DNA of 64,000 nucleotides from Arenimonas sp. Lineage in GTDB: Bacteria; Pseudomonadota; Gammaproteobacteria; Xanthomonadales; Xanthomonadaceae. Below the pieces are notes generated by a model, which saw only the letters and a list, made by a program, of their open reading frames with translations, made no database searches and had not been told where the DNA came from. Of the stretch, positions 39,305-47,217 are shown one piece after another (positions within the stretch are counted from its first letter, which is position 1; every line of letters begins with the position of its first letter). The position numbers were made by a program, and so were the translations under genes. The DNA is taken from NCBI RefSeq assembly GCF_022842045.1, contig NZ_JALHQI010000002.1:45558-109557 (forward strand), read 5' to 3'.

Positions 39305-40282
39305 TTACGCGTCGGCGGGGACGGCGCGGGGCGGCTGGTAGGGCTCGTGGCCCGGCGGGGGGACCACCGGACGGGGGGCGCGACCGAGCAGTTCCGGAAG
39401 GGCGTTGCGGGACGGCAGGTTGTCGCGCCTCAGCAGCTCCCAGTGGCCGAAAGAGAACGGCGTGAGGTGCAGGAGGTCACAGGCGTGGCTGGCGATGCGG
39501 GCCAGCAGGCCCGGCACGGGGATGCGCAGGGCGGATCCGCCGATCAGCTGGCGGCGCATCGCGGCCAGGTAGTCGCCGAGCGCGAGCGCGGTTTCGCCGC
39601 CCAGCTCGTATTCGCCCGGGCCCTCATCCCCGCCCAGGCGGGGGCGCCTGGCGAGCACGGCCAGGGCCACGCCCAGGTCGCGGACATCCAGCGCGGCGAT
39701 CCGGCCGGTGGCATCGGCCGGGACGGCGTGTACCGGCCAGCGCGCGACGCGGCGGATCCAAGCCGCGCCGTAGCCGCCCGCCTCGGCGTCGAGAAGTGAC
39801 GGCCGGACGATGCAGCAGTTCGCGCCGCTGCGTCGCAGCGCGGCCTCGCCGTCGGCCTTGGAGCGAAGGAAGCCGCTGCGCATCGGCGCCTGCAGTCCCA
39901 GCGCCGAGACGTGGACCAGGCGCTTGCCGCTGCGTCGGCAGGCTTCGGCCAGCGCGGCCGGGGCCAGGTGGTGCACGCGCTGGTAGGTCTCGCGACCGCG
40001 CGGCCGCAGGATGCCGACGCAATTCATCACCACATCGATGCCGTCGAGCACCGGCTGCCAGGCCTCGGCGGACAACAGATCCTCGAAGTGAACGCGGCGG
40101 CGCAGGCAGCGGCGGGCTTCCCCCGGAAGTCGCCGATCCAGGCGCCCGGGATGCCGGCTGCCTACTTCCACCGCGAAGCCCTCGGTGAGCAACGCCGCCA
40201 CGGCGTGGCGGCCAATGAAACCGCCGCCGCCGAGGACCAGCACGCGCAGGGCGGGAGGATCGGGATTCCGGCAGGCGTCCAT
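39305..40282 (-). CDS. Atypical NAD(P)-binding epimerase/SDR-type protein
   Basis: This 325-residue protein starts MDACRNPDPPALRVLVLGGG behind AGAGGTG. The nucleotide-binding motif GGGGFIGRHA is near residue 18-27. The body (DVVMNCVGILRPRGRETYQRVHHLAP, HVSALGL) is like the atypical SDRs related to complex I subunit NDUFA9. Related bacterial proteins often carry a C-terminal DoxX-like membrane part, absent here; the tail is Pro/Arg-rich. It is divergent from the GbsR-like regulator with one palindromic operator between them. The substrate is unknown. Confidence 0.8.
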   Translation of the reverse strand: MDACRNPDPPALRVLVLGGGGFIGRHAVAALLTEGFAVEVGSRHPGRLDRRLPGEARRCLRRRVHFEDLLSAEAWQPVLDGIDVVMNCVGILRPRGRETYQRVHHLAPAALAEACRRSGKRLVHVSALGLQAPMRSGFLRSKADGEAALRRSGANCCIVRPSLLDAEAGGYGAAWIRRVARWPVHAVPADATGRIAALDVRDLGVALAVLARRPRLGGDEGPGEYELGGETALALGDYLAAMRRQLIGGSALRIPVPGLLARIASHACDLLHLTPFSFGHWELLRRDNLPSRNALPELLGRAPRPVVPPPGHEPYQPPRAVPADA

Positions 40283-40306
40283 GCAGCACCTCTTTTTCGA
40301 CAGTCT

Positions 40307-40351
40307 TTTCTGTCTTGACAGAAATATATGCCCGGACTAGCCTGCCCGCAA
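40307..40351. promoter_or_regulatory. Divergent promoters sharing one palindromic operator
   Basis: TTTCTGTC-TT-GACAGAAA (40307-40324) is a perfect 8+8 palindrome. On the plus strand it contains the -35 TTGACA (40315-40320), which with TAGCCT (40338-40343, spacer 17) forms a promoter for the regulator. On the minus strand TTGCGG (40346-40351), spacer 17, and TATATT (40323-40328) form a promoter for the SDR gene, whose start site falls in the palindrome. A repressor bound here would block both. Confidence 0.72.
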
Positions 40352-40382
40352 GCCTCCCCCGCCTGCACCGAAGCACCCCGCC

Positions 40383-40946
40383 ATGACCGAAGACACCGCC
40401 GACTACGCCGTGGACCCCCTGAGCCCGATCAGCCGCCGCTTCGTGCTGCACTGGGGCGAAATGGGCTCGCGCTGGGGCGTGAACCGGACCGTGGCCCAGG
40501 TGCACGCCCTGCTGTTCCTGGCCGGGCGGCCCATGGACGCCGAAACCATCGCCTCGATACTCAAGGTGGCCCGCTCGAACGTGAGCAACAGCCTGCGCGA
40601 GCTGATGAACTTCAAGCTGGTCCGGGTCTCGCACCTGGTCGGCGAACGCCGCGACCACTTCGAGACTTCACGCGACGTCTGGGAGCTGTTCCGTACCGTG
40701 GTGCGTGAACGCAAGGCACGCGAGTTCGACCCCACCGTCAGCCTGCTGCAGGAGCTCACCCGCGACCCGGCCTTCCCCGGCGAGGACGCCGAAGCCCGCA
40801 AGCGCATGCAGGAAACCCTGGCCCTGATGACGGCGCTGTCGTCCTGGGGCGAGGAGATGCTGCGGCTGGAGCCCGCGACCCTGATGAAGGTGATGAAGCT
40901 CGGCAGCCGCATCCAGAAACTGATCCGCGACGGAAGCAACCCATGA
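40383..40946 (+). CDS. GbsR/MarR-family transcriptional regulator
   Basis: This 187-residue protein has a winged helix (ETIASILKVARSNVSNSLRELMNFKLVR, about residues 53-80) and the N-terminal ISRRFVLHWGEMGSRWGVNRTVAQVHALL typical of GbsR-like MarR proteins, with a helical C-terminal dimerisation part. It is probably an autorepressor acting on the palindrome at 40307-40324, but that pairing is inferred from position. It overlaps the DUF393 gene by four bases. Confidence 0.9.
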   Translation: MTEDTADYAVDPLSPISRRFVLHWGEMGSRWGVNRTVAQVHALLFLAGRPMDAETIASILKVARSNVSNSLRELMNFKLVRVSHLVGERRDHFETSRDVWELFRTVVRERKAREFDPTVSLLQELTRDPAFPGEDAEARKRMQETLALMTALSSWGEEMLRLEPATLMKVMKLGSRIQKLIRDGSNP

Positions 40947-41404
40947 ACGCCACCTGGCCTTTGGTCATCTACTACGACGCCTCCTGCCCCCTGTGCCGGG
41001 AGGAGATGCATGCCCTGAAGGACCACGACACCGAGGCCCGCCTCCGCCTGGTGGACGCCTCCCCCGCCGGCTTCGCCGACGACCATCTGGCGGCCGCCGG
41101 CATTGCCCGGGCCGACCTGATGCGCCTGATCCACGCCCGGGACGCCGCCGGGCGCTGGTTCATCGGGGTCGAGGTGTTCGAACTGGCCTACGCCGCCGCC
41201 GGCCTGCACGGCATGGCCCGCCTTTGGGCCAACCCCCGCCTGCGCCCGGTCTGGAACCGCCTTTACCCCTGGGTTGCCCGCCTGCGCCAGCCGCTGTCCT
41301 GGCTGCGGCTCAACCGTGCCTACGGCTGGCTGGTCCGCCGCGCCGCCACCCGCGCCCAGGCCCGCGCCGCCGCCTGCGCCACCGGCCGCTGCGACCTGCC
41401 GTAA
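40943..41404 (+). CDS. DUF393 (DCC family) thiol-disulfide-type protein
   Basis: This 153-residue protein starts MNATWPLVIYYDASCPLCRE with the CPLC motif (Cys15, Cys18) of the DUF393/DCC family. The rest has FIGVEVFELAYAAAGL and a Trp/Arg-rich C-terminus with membrane-proximal character. Family members are predicted thioredoxin-like redox proteins of unknown role. The ATGA overlap with the GbsR-like gene puts it under the same promoter. Confidence 0.85.
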   Translation: MNATWPLVIYYDASCPLCREEMHALKDHDTEARLRLVDASPAGFADDHLAAAGIARADLMRLIHARDAAGRWFIGVEVFELAYAAAGLHGMARLWANPRLRPVWNRLYPWVARLRQPLSWLRLNRAYGWLVRRAATRAQARAAACATGRCDLP

Positions 41405-41474
41405 AGGCGTACCGGGACCCGGGACCGCTTTTGCTACACTCGCCCGACCGCCTCCGGGCGCCCATTCCACGGAA

Positions 41475-42323
41475 ATGTCCGAAGATTCCCCTAGTAGCCC
41501 GCCGGAACGCCGCTCCTGGCTTGAACGCCTGAGCCTGGCCTTTTCCGGCGAACCCCAGACCCTCGACGACGTGGTCGAGATCCTGCGCGATGCCCAGGCC
41601 AACGGCCTGCTGGGCGCCGACACCCTGAAGATGCTCGAGGGCGCCCTTTCGGTGTCCGAGCTGCAGGTCGGCGACATCATGGTGCCGCGCTCGCAGATGG
41701 TCTCCCTGCCGCTCGAGGCCAAGTTCCTGGACCTGATGAAGATGGTGGTCGAGTCCGGCCACTCCCGCTTCCCGGTCCACGGCGAGGACCGCGACGAGAT
41801 CCTCGGCATCCTGCTGGCCAAGGACCTGCTGCGCGGCATGGTCGCCGACGGCGGCCCCGGCAGCGTCCGCGAACTGCTGCGCCCGGCGGTGCTGATCCCC
41901 GAATCCAAGCGCCTGAACGTCCTGCTCAAGGAGTTCCGGCTCTCGCGAAACCACATGGCCATCGTGGTCGACGAGCACGGCGGCGTCGCCGGCCTGGTCA
42001 CCATCGAGGACGTGCTCGAGCAGATCGTCGGCGAAATCGACGACGAGCACGACGACGCCGACGAGGCCAAGCTGATCGCCGCCCAGGCCGACGGCCAGTT
42101 CCTGGTCGACGCCCTGACCCCGATCGCCGACTTCAACGAGCAGTTCGGCGCCGACTTCGACGACGACGAGTACGACACCATCGGCGGCCTGGTCACCTCG
42201 GCCATCGGCCACCTGCCCGAGGCCGGCGAGGAACTGTCGCTGGGCCGCTTCCACTTCCGGGTCGGGCGCGCCGACCAGCGCCGCGTCCACACCTTCGTGC
42301 TGAGCGTGCATGGCCCGGAGTAA
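41475..42323 (+). CDS. corC: CorC/HlyC-family CBS-domain protein
   Basis: The start MSEDSPSSPPERRSWLERLS at 41475 (GGAA upstream) gives 282 residues. Two CBS domains cover about residues 65-185 (GDIMVPRSQMVSLPL, IVVDEHGGVAGLVTIEDVLEQIVGEIDDEHD), followed by a CorC_HlyC FAD-type C-terminal domain. It is linked to Mg2+/Co2+ efflux. It normally belongs to the ybeZ-ybeY-corC-lnt operon; here it has its own upstream gap with a TACACT -10-like element, and lnt does not follow. Confidence 0.93.
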   Translation: MSEDSPSSPPERRSWLERLSLAFSGEPQTLDDVVEILRDAQANGLLGADTLKMLEGALSVSELQVGDIMVPRSQMVSLPLEAKFLDLMKMVVESGHSRFPVHGEDRDEILGILLAKDLLRGMVADGGPGSVRELLRPAVLIPESKRLNVLLKEFRLSRNHMAIVVDEHGGVAGLVTIEDVLEQIVGEIDDEHDDADEAKLIAAQADGQFLVDALTPIADFNEQFGADFDDDEYDTIGGLVTSAIGHLPEAGEELSLGRFHFRVGRADQRRVHTFVLSVHGPE

Positions 42324-43569
42324 CTGGCGTTTCGCCGTAGCGCTGGGGCTGTGGCTGCTGACGGCGCCGCTGGCGCCGGCCCTGGCGCAGGCGGACTTGG
42401 CCGCGTCCCCATCGGAGGTGCCGGCGTCGCAGGCCACGCCCGCGCCGCCGGCGCCCAGCGAAGCCGACGCCCCCCGCATCGGCGTGGTGACCATGGAGCC
42501 CGGCGAAATCTTCTTCGAACGCTTCGGCCACAACGCCATCGTCGTCGACGACCCCGCCAGCGGTCGCCGCATCTCCTACAACTTTGGCTACTTCGACCTC
42601 GACGAGCCGAACTTCTTCGCCAACTTCATCCACGGCCAGATGCGCTACTGGCTGGTCGCGCTGCCGCTGGAACAGGACATGGCGCGCTACCGCCAGCTTG
42701 GCCGCGGCGCCAGCCTGCAGTGGCTGGACCTGACGGCGGACCAGGCGCGCGCACTGGCCGACTCGCTGGAGGCCCGCGCCAGCGGCGAAGGCGCCCGCTA
42801 CCGCTACGACTACTTCACCAGCAACTGCTCCACCCAAGTCCGCGACGCGCTGGACGAGGCCCTGGGCGGCACCCTCAAGACCCAGCTCACCGGTCGCTCG
42901 CAGGGCAATACCTACCGCAGCGAATCGGTCCGCCTGGCCGCGCCCGCCGCCTGGATGGCGATCGGCTTCCACGTCGGCCTGGCCGACTACGCCGACAAGC
43001 CGCTCTCGCGCTGGGAGGAATCCTTCATCCCGATGCGCCTGCGCGATGCCCTGCGCGAAGTGCGCCTGGCCGATGGCCGGCCGCTGGTGGTGGCCGAGGA
43101 AATCCTGCACGAGCACCGCATCGGCCAGCCCCCGGCCGAAGCACCGCGGCTGCGGGTGCCGGCGCTGTTCACCGGCATCGCGCTGGCGCTGGCCGCGCTG
43201 TGGCTGGGCCGCCGCGCACCGCGTGCGTTGGCCGGCCTGGCGCTGGGCTTCTGGACCGTGGCCGGCCTGGCGGGGCTGACGATGCTCTTCATCTGGTTCG
43301 GCAGCGCCCACGTCGCCGGCCACGGCAACGAGAACCTGCTGCTGCTCAGCCCGCTGTGCCTGTTCCTGCTGCCCGGCGGCTGGGCCCGGCTGCGCGGCCG
43401 CGAGCCCTCGGTGCGCTTCCGCTGGCTTCTGCGGATCGTGGTGGCGGGCGCGGCGGTGGCCGGCTTCCTGAAGTTCCTGCCGTTCCGCCCACAGGAGAAC
43501 GTCGAGTGGGTGCTCCTGCTGCTGCCCCTGCACTGGGCCCTGCTGCGCCGGCTCGACCCCCGCGCCTGA
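42310..43569 (+). CDS. DUF4105 membrane protein
   Basis: This 419-residue protein overlaps corC by 14 bases. It has a signal peptide (residues 1-26), a periplasmic DUF4105 domain with FFERFGHNAIVVDD, ISYNFGYFD and YDYFTSNCSTQVRDAL (an NCST-type Cys and nearby His suggest a papain/NlpC-like fold), and four C-terminal membrane helices from about residue 280. Its function is unknown. It takes the place where lnt usually follows corC. Confidence 0.82.
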   Translation: MARSNWRFAVALGLWLLTAPLAPALAQADLAASPSEVPASQATPAPPAPSEADAPRIGVVTMEPGEIFFERFGHNAIVVDDPASGRRISYNFGYFDLDEPNFFANFIHGQMRYWLVALPLEQDMARYRQLGRGASLQWLDLTADQARALADSLEARASGEGARYRYDYFTSNCSTQVRDALDEALGGTLKTQLTGRSQGNTYRSESVRLAAPAAWMAIGFHVGLADYADKPLSRWEESFIPMRLRDALREVRLADGRPLVVAEEILHEHRIGQPPAEAPRLRVPALFTGIALALAALWLGRRAPRALAGLALGFWTVAGLAGLTMLFIWFGSAHVAGHGNENLLLLSPLCLFLLPGGWARLRGREPSVRFRWLLRIVVAGAAVAGFLKFLPFRPQENVEWVLLLLPLHWALLRRLDPRA

Positions 43570-43608
43570 GCGCTTGCCGGCCCCGGCCCCGCGGCCGATG
43601 ATGCCGGC

Positions 43609-44607
43609 ATGGAAACCACGCTCCCCGCCACGCCCGCCTGCGTCGTCAACTGCGTCCGCTATGGCCGCGACGGCAGCCGCCGCGACCTCCGGCTCGACGA
43701 GATCAGCGACGTGCTGGCCGTGGATGACGGCAGCTTCGTCTGGGTCGGCCTGTACGAGCCGGAAGAAGCGCTGCTCGACAAGCTGCAGGAGGAGTTCGAC
43801 CTGCACGACCTGGCGGTGGAGGATGCGCACCACGCGCACCAGCGCCCGAAGATCGAGGCCTACGGCAATTCGTTGTTCATCGCCGTGCACACCGCGCAGG
43901 CGCTGGACGGCAAGGTTTCCTTCGGCGAGACGCACCTGTTCGTGGGCGCGCGCTACCTGGTCACGGTGAGGCACGGCACCTCGCTGTCCTACAGCACGGT
44001 GCGCGCCCGCTGCGAGCGCGAGCCGGAGCTGCTGGCGCTGGGCCCCACCTATGGCCTCTACGCGGTGCTCGACTATATCGTCGACAACTACATGCCGATC
44101 GTCGACGAGTTCCGGGAGCAGCTCAACGACCTGGAGCAGGACATCTTCGCCGAGAACTTCAGCCGGCAGACCGTCCGCAAGCTCTACGAGCTCAAGCGCG
44201 AGCTGACCCGCCTGCGGCTGGCGGTCGCGCCGATGCAGGACATCACCGGCCAGCTCACCCGCGTGCACACGCAGATGGTGGGCGAGGAGATGCGGCTCTA
44301 CTTCCGCGACGTCTTCGACCACACGCTGCGCGTGAACGACGCCACCGACACCCTGCGCGAGATGCTGACCGCGGCCATGTCGGTGAACCTGGCCCTGGTC
44401 ACCGTGGCCCAGGGCGAAGTGGTGAAGCGCCTGGCCGGCTGGGCCGGCCTGCTGGCCGCGCCGACCCTGATCGCCAGCTGGTACGGCATGAACTTCGAGC
44501 ACATGCCCGAGGTCGGCGGACGCTACAGCTACTGGATCCTGATCGGCGCCACGGCGGCCATCGTCGGAGGCCTGTTCATCCTGCTGCGGCGAGCGCGCTG
44601 GATCTGA
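43609..44607 (+). CDS. corA: Magnesium/cobalt transporter CorA
   Basis: The 332-residue protein has the large cytoplasmic alpha/beta domain, the long stalk helix (about 170-280) and two C-terminal membrane helices with the selectivity motif YGMNFEHMPE between them. It forms a pentameric channel for Mg2+. Its closeness to corC suggests a cation-homeostasis group, although it is separated from DUF4105 by 39 bases and may be transcribed with it. Confidence 0.96.
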   Translation: METTLPATPACVVNCVRYGRDGSRRDLRLDEISDVLAVDDGSFVWVGLYEPEEALLDKLQEEFDLHDLAVEDAHHAHQRPKIEAYGNSLFIAVHTAQALDGKVSFGETHLFVGARYLVTVRHGTSLSYSTVRARCEREPELLALGPTYGLYAVLDYIVDNYMPIVDEFREQLNDLEQDIFAENFSRQTVRKLYELKRELTRLRLAVAPMQDITGQLTRVHTQMVGEEMRLYFRDVFDHTLRVNDATDTLREMLTAAMSVNLALVTVAQGEVVKRLAGWAGLLAAPTLIASWYGMNFEHMPEVGGRYSYWILIGATAAIVGGLFILLRRARWI

Positions 44608-44629
44608 GCTCGCACCGGCCCGCCCGGGC

Positions 44630-44824
44630 TCACGGGCCGCGGGCGCGCATCATCGCATCGGCGAACTCGAAGGCCTGGCGGGCCAGCGCATCGCGCTCGA
44701 GCCTCGGCACGCCCGCCTGCTTGGGCGCCTGGATGAGCGCCGCGGCGACGTGGGCGGCGAACAAGTCGCGCGGGCTGGGTGCGGACTCCGGCGCGGCCGG
44801 GGGTTTCGGGGGGGTCGGGCTCAT
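44630..44824 (-). CDS. Hypothetical 64-residue protein
   Basis: I do not recognise this protein. The start MSPTPPKPPAAPESAPSPRD at 44824 has GGAG upstream. A proline-rich N-terminus is followed by an amphipathic helical part (DLFAAHVAAALIQAPKQAG, LERDALARQAFEFADAMMRA). It is convergent with corA and divergent from hemN. Codon use fits the neighbours, so it is probably real. Confidence 0.55.
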   Translation of the reverse strand: MSPTPPKPPAAPESAPSPRDLFAAHVAAALIQAPKQAGVPRLERDALARQAFEFADAMMRARGP

Positions 44825-44896
44825 GGTCGCTCCAAGCGTGGAAGAAGGCGCAGAGCGTGCCCCCCGGCGGGGAACGCCGGCGTGACGGGAGCTTGC

Positions 44897-44938
44897 TTGA
44901 CGCGGGTCAAGGCGGGCTGGGCGGGGCTTGCCTAACCT
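44897..44938 (+). promoter_or_regulatory. FNR-type promoter of hemN-fnr
   Basis: Box TTGACGCGGGTCAA (44897-44910) is a perfect TTGAC-N4-GTCAA palindrome. After 22 bases comes TAACCT (44933-44938). Class II geometry predicts a start at about 44945, one base before the hemN ATG, so the mRNA would be leaderless. No Shine-Dalgarno sequence precedes the ATG. Confidence 0.8.
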
Positions 44939-44945
44939 GCGGGCC

Positions 44946-46340
44946 ATGACCGCCATTCCTCCCTTCGACGCCGAGCTGCTGCGCCGCTACGACCGGCCAG
45001 GGCCGCGCTACACCTCCTACCCGACCGCGCCGCAGTTCAAGACCGGCTTCGGCGAGGCCGAATTCCGCCGCGCCGCGCAGGGGAGCAACGAGGACCCGAT
45101 CCCGCGCCGGCTGTCGCTGTACGTCCACGTGCCGTTCTGCTTCAGCCCCTGCTTCTACTGCGGCTGCAACCGCATCATCACCCGCGACTTCAGCCGGGCC
45201 GGGCCCTACCTCGACCGCCTGGTCCGCGAAGCGGCGATGCTGGGCCCGATGTTCGACCGTGACCGCGACGTGATGCAGCTGCACCTGGGCGGCGGCACAC
45301 CGAACTTCCTCACCCCGCACCAGATCGGCGAACTGCTCGACACCCTGGGCCGGCACTTCCACTTCAGCCAAAGCCCGGCCCGCGATTTCTCGATCGAAAT
45401 CGACCCGCGCGTGATCAAGCCCGGCGATATCGAGGCCCTGGCCGAGCTGGGCTTCAACCGCGCCAGCCTCGGCGTGCAGGACTTCGACCCGGCCGTGCAG
45501 GCCGCGGTGAACCGCATCCAGTCGGTGGAGGAAACCAATGCGGTGATCCGCAACTGCCGCCGCAGCGGCTTCCGCTCGGTAAACGTGGACCTGATCTACG
45601 GCCTGCCGCTGCAGACCCGCGAGGGCTTCGAGCGCACGCTCGACACCGTGATCGCCGCACGGCCCGACCGCCTGGCCGTGTACAGCTACGCGCACATGCC
45701 GCAGCTGTTCCGCCCGCAGCAGCGCATCGACGAAAGCCAGCTGCCCAGCGCCGAGGAGAAACTGGGCCTGCTGCAGCTGTCGATCCAGAGGCTCTCGGCC
45801 GCCGGCTACCGCTACATCGGCATGGACCACTTCGCCCTGCCCAGCGACGACCTCAGCCAGGCCCAGGCGCAGGGCAAGCTGCACCGCAACTTCATGGGCT
45901 ACACCACCCACGCCGATTGCGACCTGATTGGCCTGGGCGTGAGCGCCATCAGCCACGTCGGCGACACCTACAGCCAGAACCCGCGCGACCTGCCCAGCTG
46001 GGAGATCGCCATCGACGAGGGCCGGCTGCCGACCTGGCGGGGCATGGCCCTGGACGCCGACGACGCGCTGCGGGCCGACGTGATCCAGCAGCTGATGTGC
46101 CACGGCTCGGTCGAGTTCGCGCCGCTGGAGCTGCGCCACGCGATCGACTTCCGCGAGTACTTCGCCGAGGACCTGGGCCGGCTGGCGCCCCTGGTCGCCG
46201 ACGGCCTGGTCGTGGTCAAGTCCGACCGGGTCCGGGCCACCGAGCGCGGCCGCCTGCTCGTGCGTATCATCGCCGCATGCTTCGACCGCTACCTGCACCA
46301 AGCCCAGGCCGCACCCGTCCGCTTCTCGAAAGCGATCTGA
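44946..46340 (+). CDS. hemN: Oxygen-independent coproporphyrinogen III dehydrogenase
   Basis: The start MTAIPPFDAELLRRYDRPGP at 44946 gives 464 residues, the HemN size. Radical-SAM cysteines are in CFSPCFYCGC (Cys65, Cys69, Cys72), followed by LGGGTPNFL and YGLPLQT. It makes protoporphyrinogen IX without oxygen, supplying heme for the NO reductase and cbb3 oxidase nearby. The fnr gene follows after 25 bases, so both are likely under the FNR-type box upstream. Confidence 0.96.
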   Translation: MTAIPPFDAELLRRYDRPGPRYTSYPTAPQFKTGFGEAEFRRAAQGSNEDPIPRRLSLYVHVPFCFSPCFYCGCNRIITRDFSRAGPYLDRLVREAAMLGPMFDRDRDVMQLHLGGGTPNFLTPHQIGELLDTLGRHFHFSQSPARDFSIEIDPRVIKPGDIEALAELGFNRASLGVQDFDPAVQAAVNRIQSVEETNAVIRNCRRSGFRSVNVDLIYGLPLQTREGFERTLDTVIAARPDRLAVYSYAHMPQLFRPQQRIDESQLPSAEEKLGLLQLSIQRLSAAGYRYIGMDHFALPSDDLSQAQAQGKLHRNFMGYTTHADCDLIGLGVSAISHVGDTYSQNPRDLPSWEIAIDEGRLPTWRGMALDADDALRADVIQQLMCHGSVEFAPLELRHAIDFREYFAEDLGRLAPLVADGLVVVKSDRVRATERGRLLVRIIAACFDRYLHQAQAAPVRFSKAI

Positions 46341-46365
46341 CCGCCCCCGCCGCCTGGAGCCGCCC

Positions 46366-47121
46366 GTGAGCCCAATCGCCCGCCGGCGCGCCGTGCCTTC
46401 GCCCGCCGCCGCCGACGACGGCGACGAGCTGCGCTTCTGCAGCACCTGCGCCTTCTCCGACGCCTGCCAGTCCCAAGGCTACGGGAAGTCCGACCTGATG
46501 GACCTGCACGTGCTGGTCGAGCACATCGGACCGTTCCACGAGGGCGACCACATCTTCCGGGAGGGCGACGACTTCAACGCCATCGCCGCGGTCCGCGCCG
46601 GCACGGTCAAGACCTACGTGCTCGACGCTTCGGGCCACGAGCAGGTGCTGGGCTTCCATCTGCCCGGCGAGATCATTGGCCTGAGCGCGATCAGCCAGTC
46701 GCGCTACCCCTGCAACGCGGTGGCGCTGGACACGGTGATGCTGTGCCGCTTCTCCTTCCCGAAGATGGCGGTGCTGGCCACGCGGATGCCCGGCCTGCAG
46801 GCCCAGCTGTTCAAGCTGCTCAGCGAGGACATCGGCAAAGCCTCGCTGCTGGCCGGCGACTTCACCGCCGACGAGCGCATGGCCGCTTTCCTGGTGGCGC
46901 TGTCGCGCCGCTACGCACGCCGGGGTTTCTCGGCCACGCGACTGCACCTGACGATGACGCGCACCGACATCGCCAACTACCTGCGCCTGGCCCCGGAAAC
47001 GGTGAGCCGGGTGCTCAAGCGCCTGCAGGAAGACAAGCTGGTCCACGTCGACCGCCGGGAACTCGAGATCCTCGACCCGGCCCGCCTCGAAGCCCTCGCC
47101 CTCCACGTCCTCCGCCACTGA
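46366..47121 (+). CDS. fnr: FNR/Anr-type oxygen-sensing regulator
   Basis: The protein has 251 residues from the GTG start (GGAG 7 bases upstream). Cluster ligands match FNR: Cys25, Cys28 and Cys34 in CSTCAFSDAC, and Cys116 in YPCNAV. The cyclic-nucleotide-like beta-roll is followed by a dimer helix and a helix-turn-helix whose recognition helix has the E-x-x-S-R pattern (APETVSRVLKRLQ) of TTGAY-binding FNR. An intact [4Fe-4S] site argues for direct oxygen (and NO) sensing rather than a DNR-type heme sensor. It probably regulates the six boxes described in this island, including its own operon promoter. Confidence 0.95.
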   Translation: MSPIARRRAVPSPAAADDGDELRFCSTCAFSDACQSQGYGKSDLMDLHVLVEHIGPFHEGDHIFREGDDFNAIAAVRAGTVKTYVLDASGHEQVLGFHLPGEIIGLSAISQSRYPCNAVALDTVMLCRFSFPKMAVLATRMPGLQAQLFKLLSEDIGKASLLAGDFTADERMAAFLVALSRRYARRGFSATRLHLTMTRTDIANYLRLAPETVSRVLKRLQEDKLVHVDRRELEILDPARLEALALHVLRH

Positions 47122-47148
47122 CGTGACGTGCGCCTTGCGTACGCCGGC

Positions 47149-47190
47149 TTGACTTGGGTCAGGGACGGGGCGGGACGGCGGGCCGACCAT
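47149..47190 (+). promoter_or_regulatory. FNR-type promoter of norB
   Basis: Box TTGACTTGGGTCAG (47149-47162, last base off), 22 bases, then GACCAT (47185-47190). The predicted start is near 47197, leaving a 21-base leader with CCGGAG before the norB ATG. Confidence 0.72.
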
Positions 47191-47217
47191 GGCGGCGACT
47201 TGAACCGGAGAGCCGTC

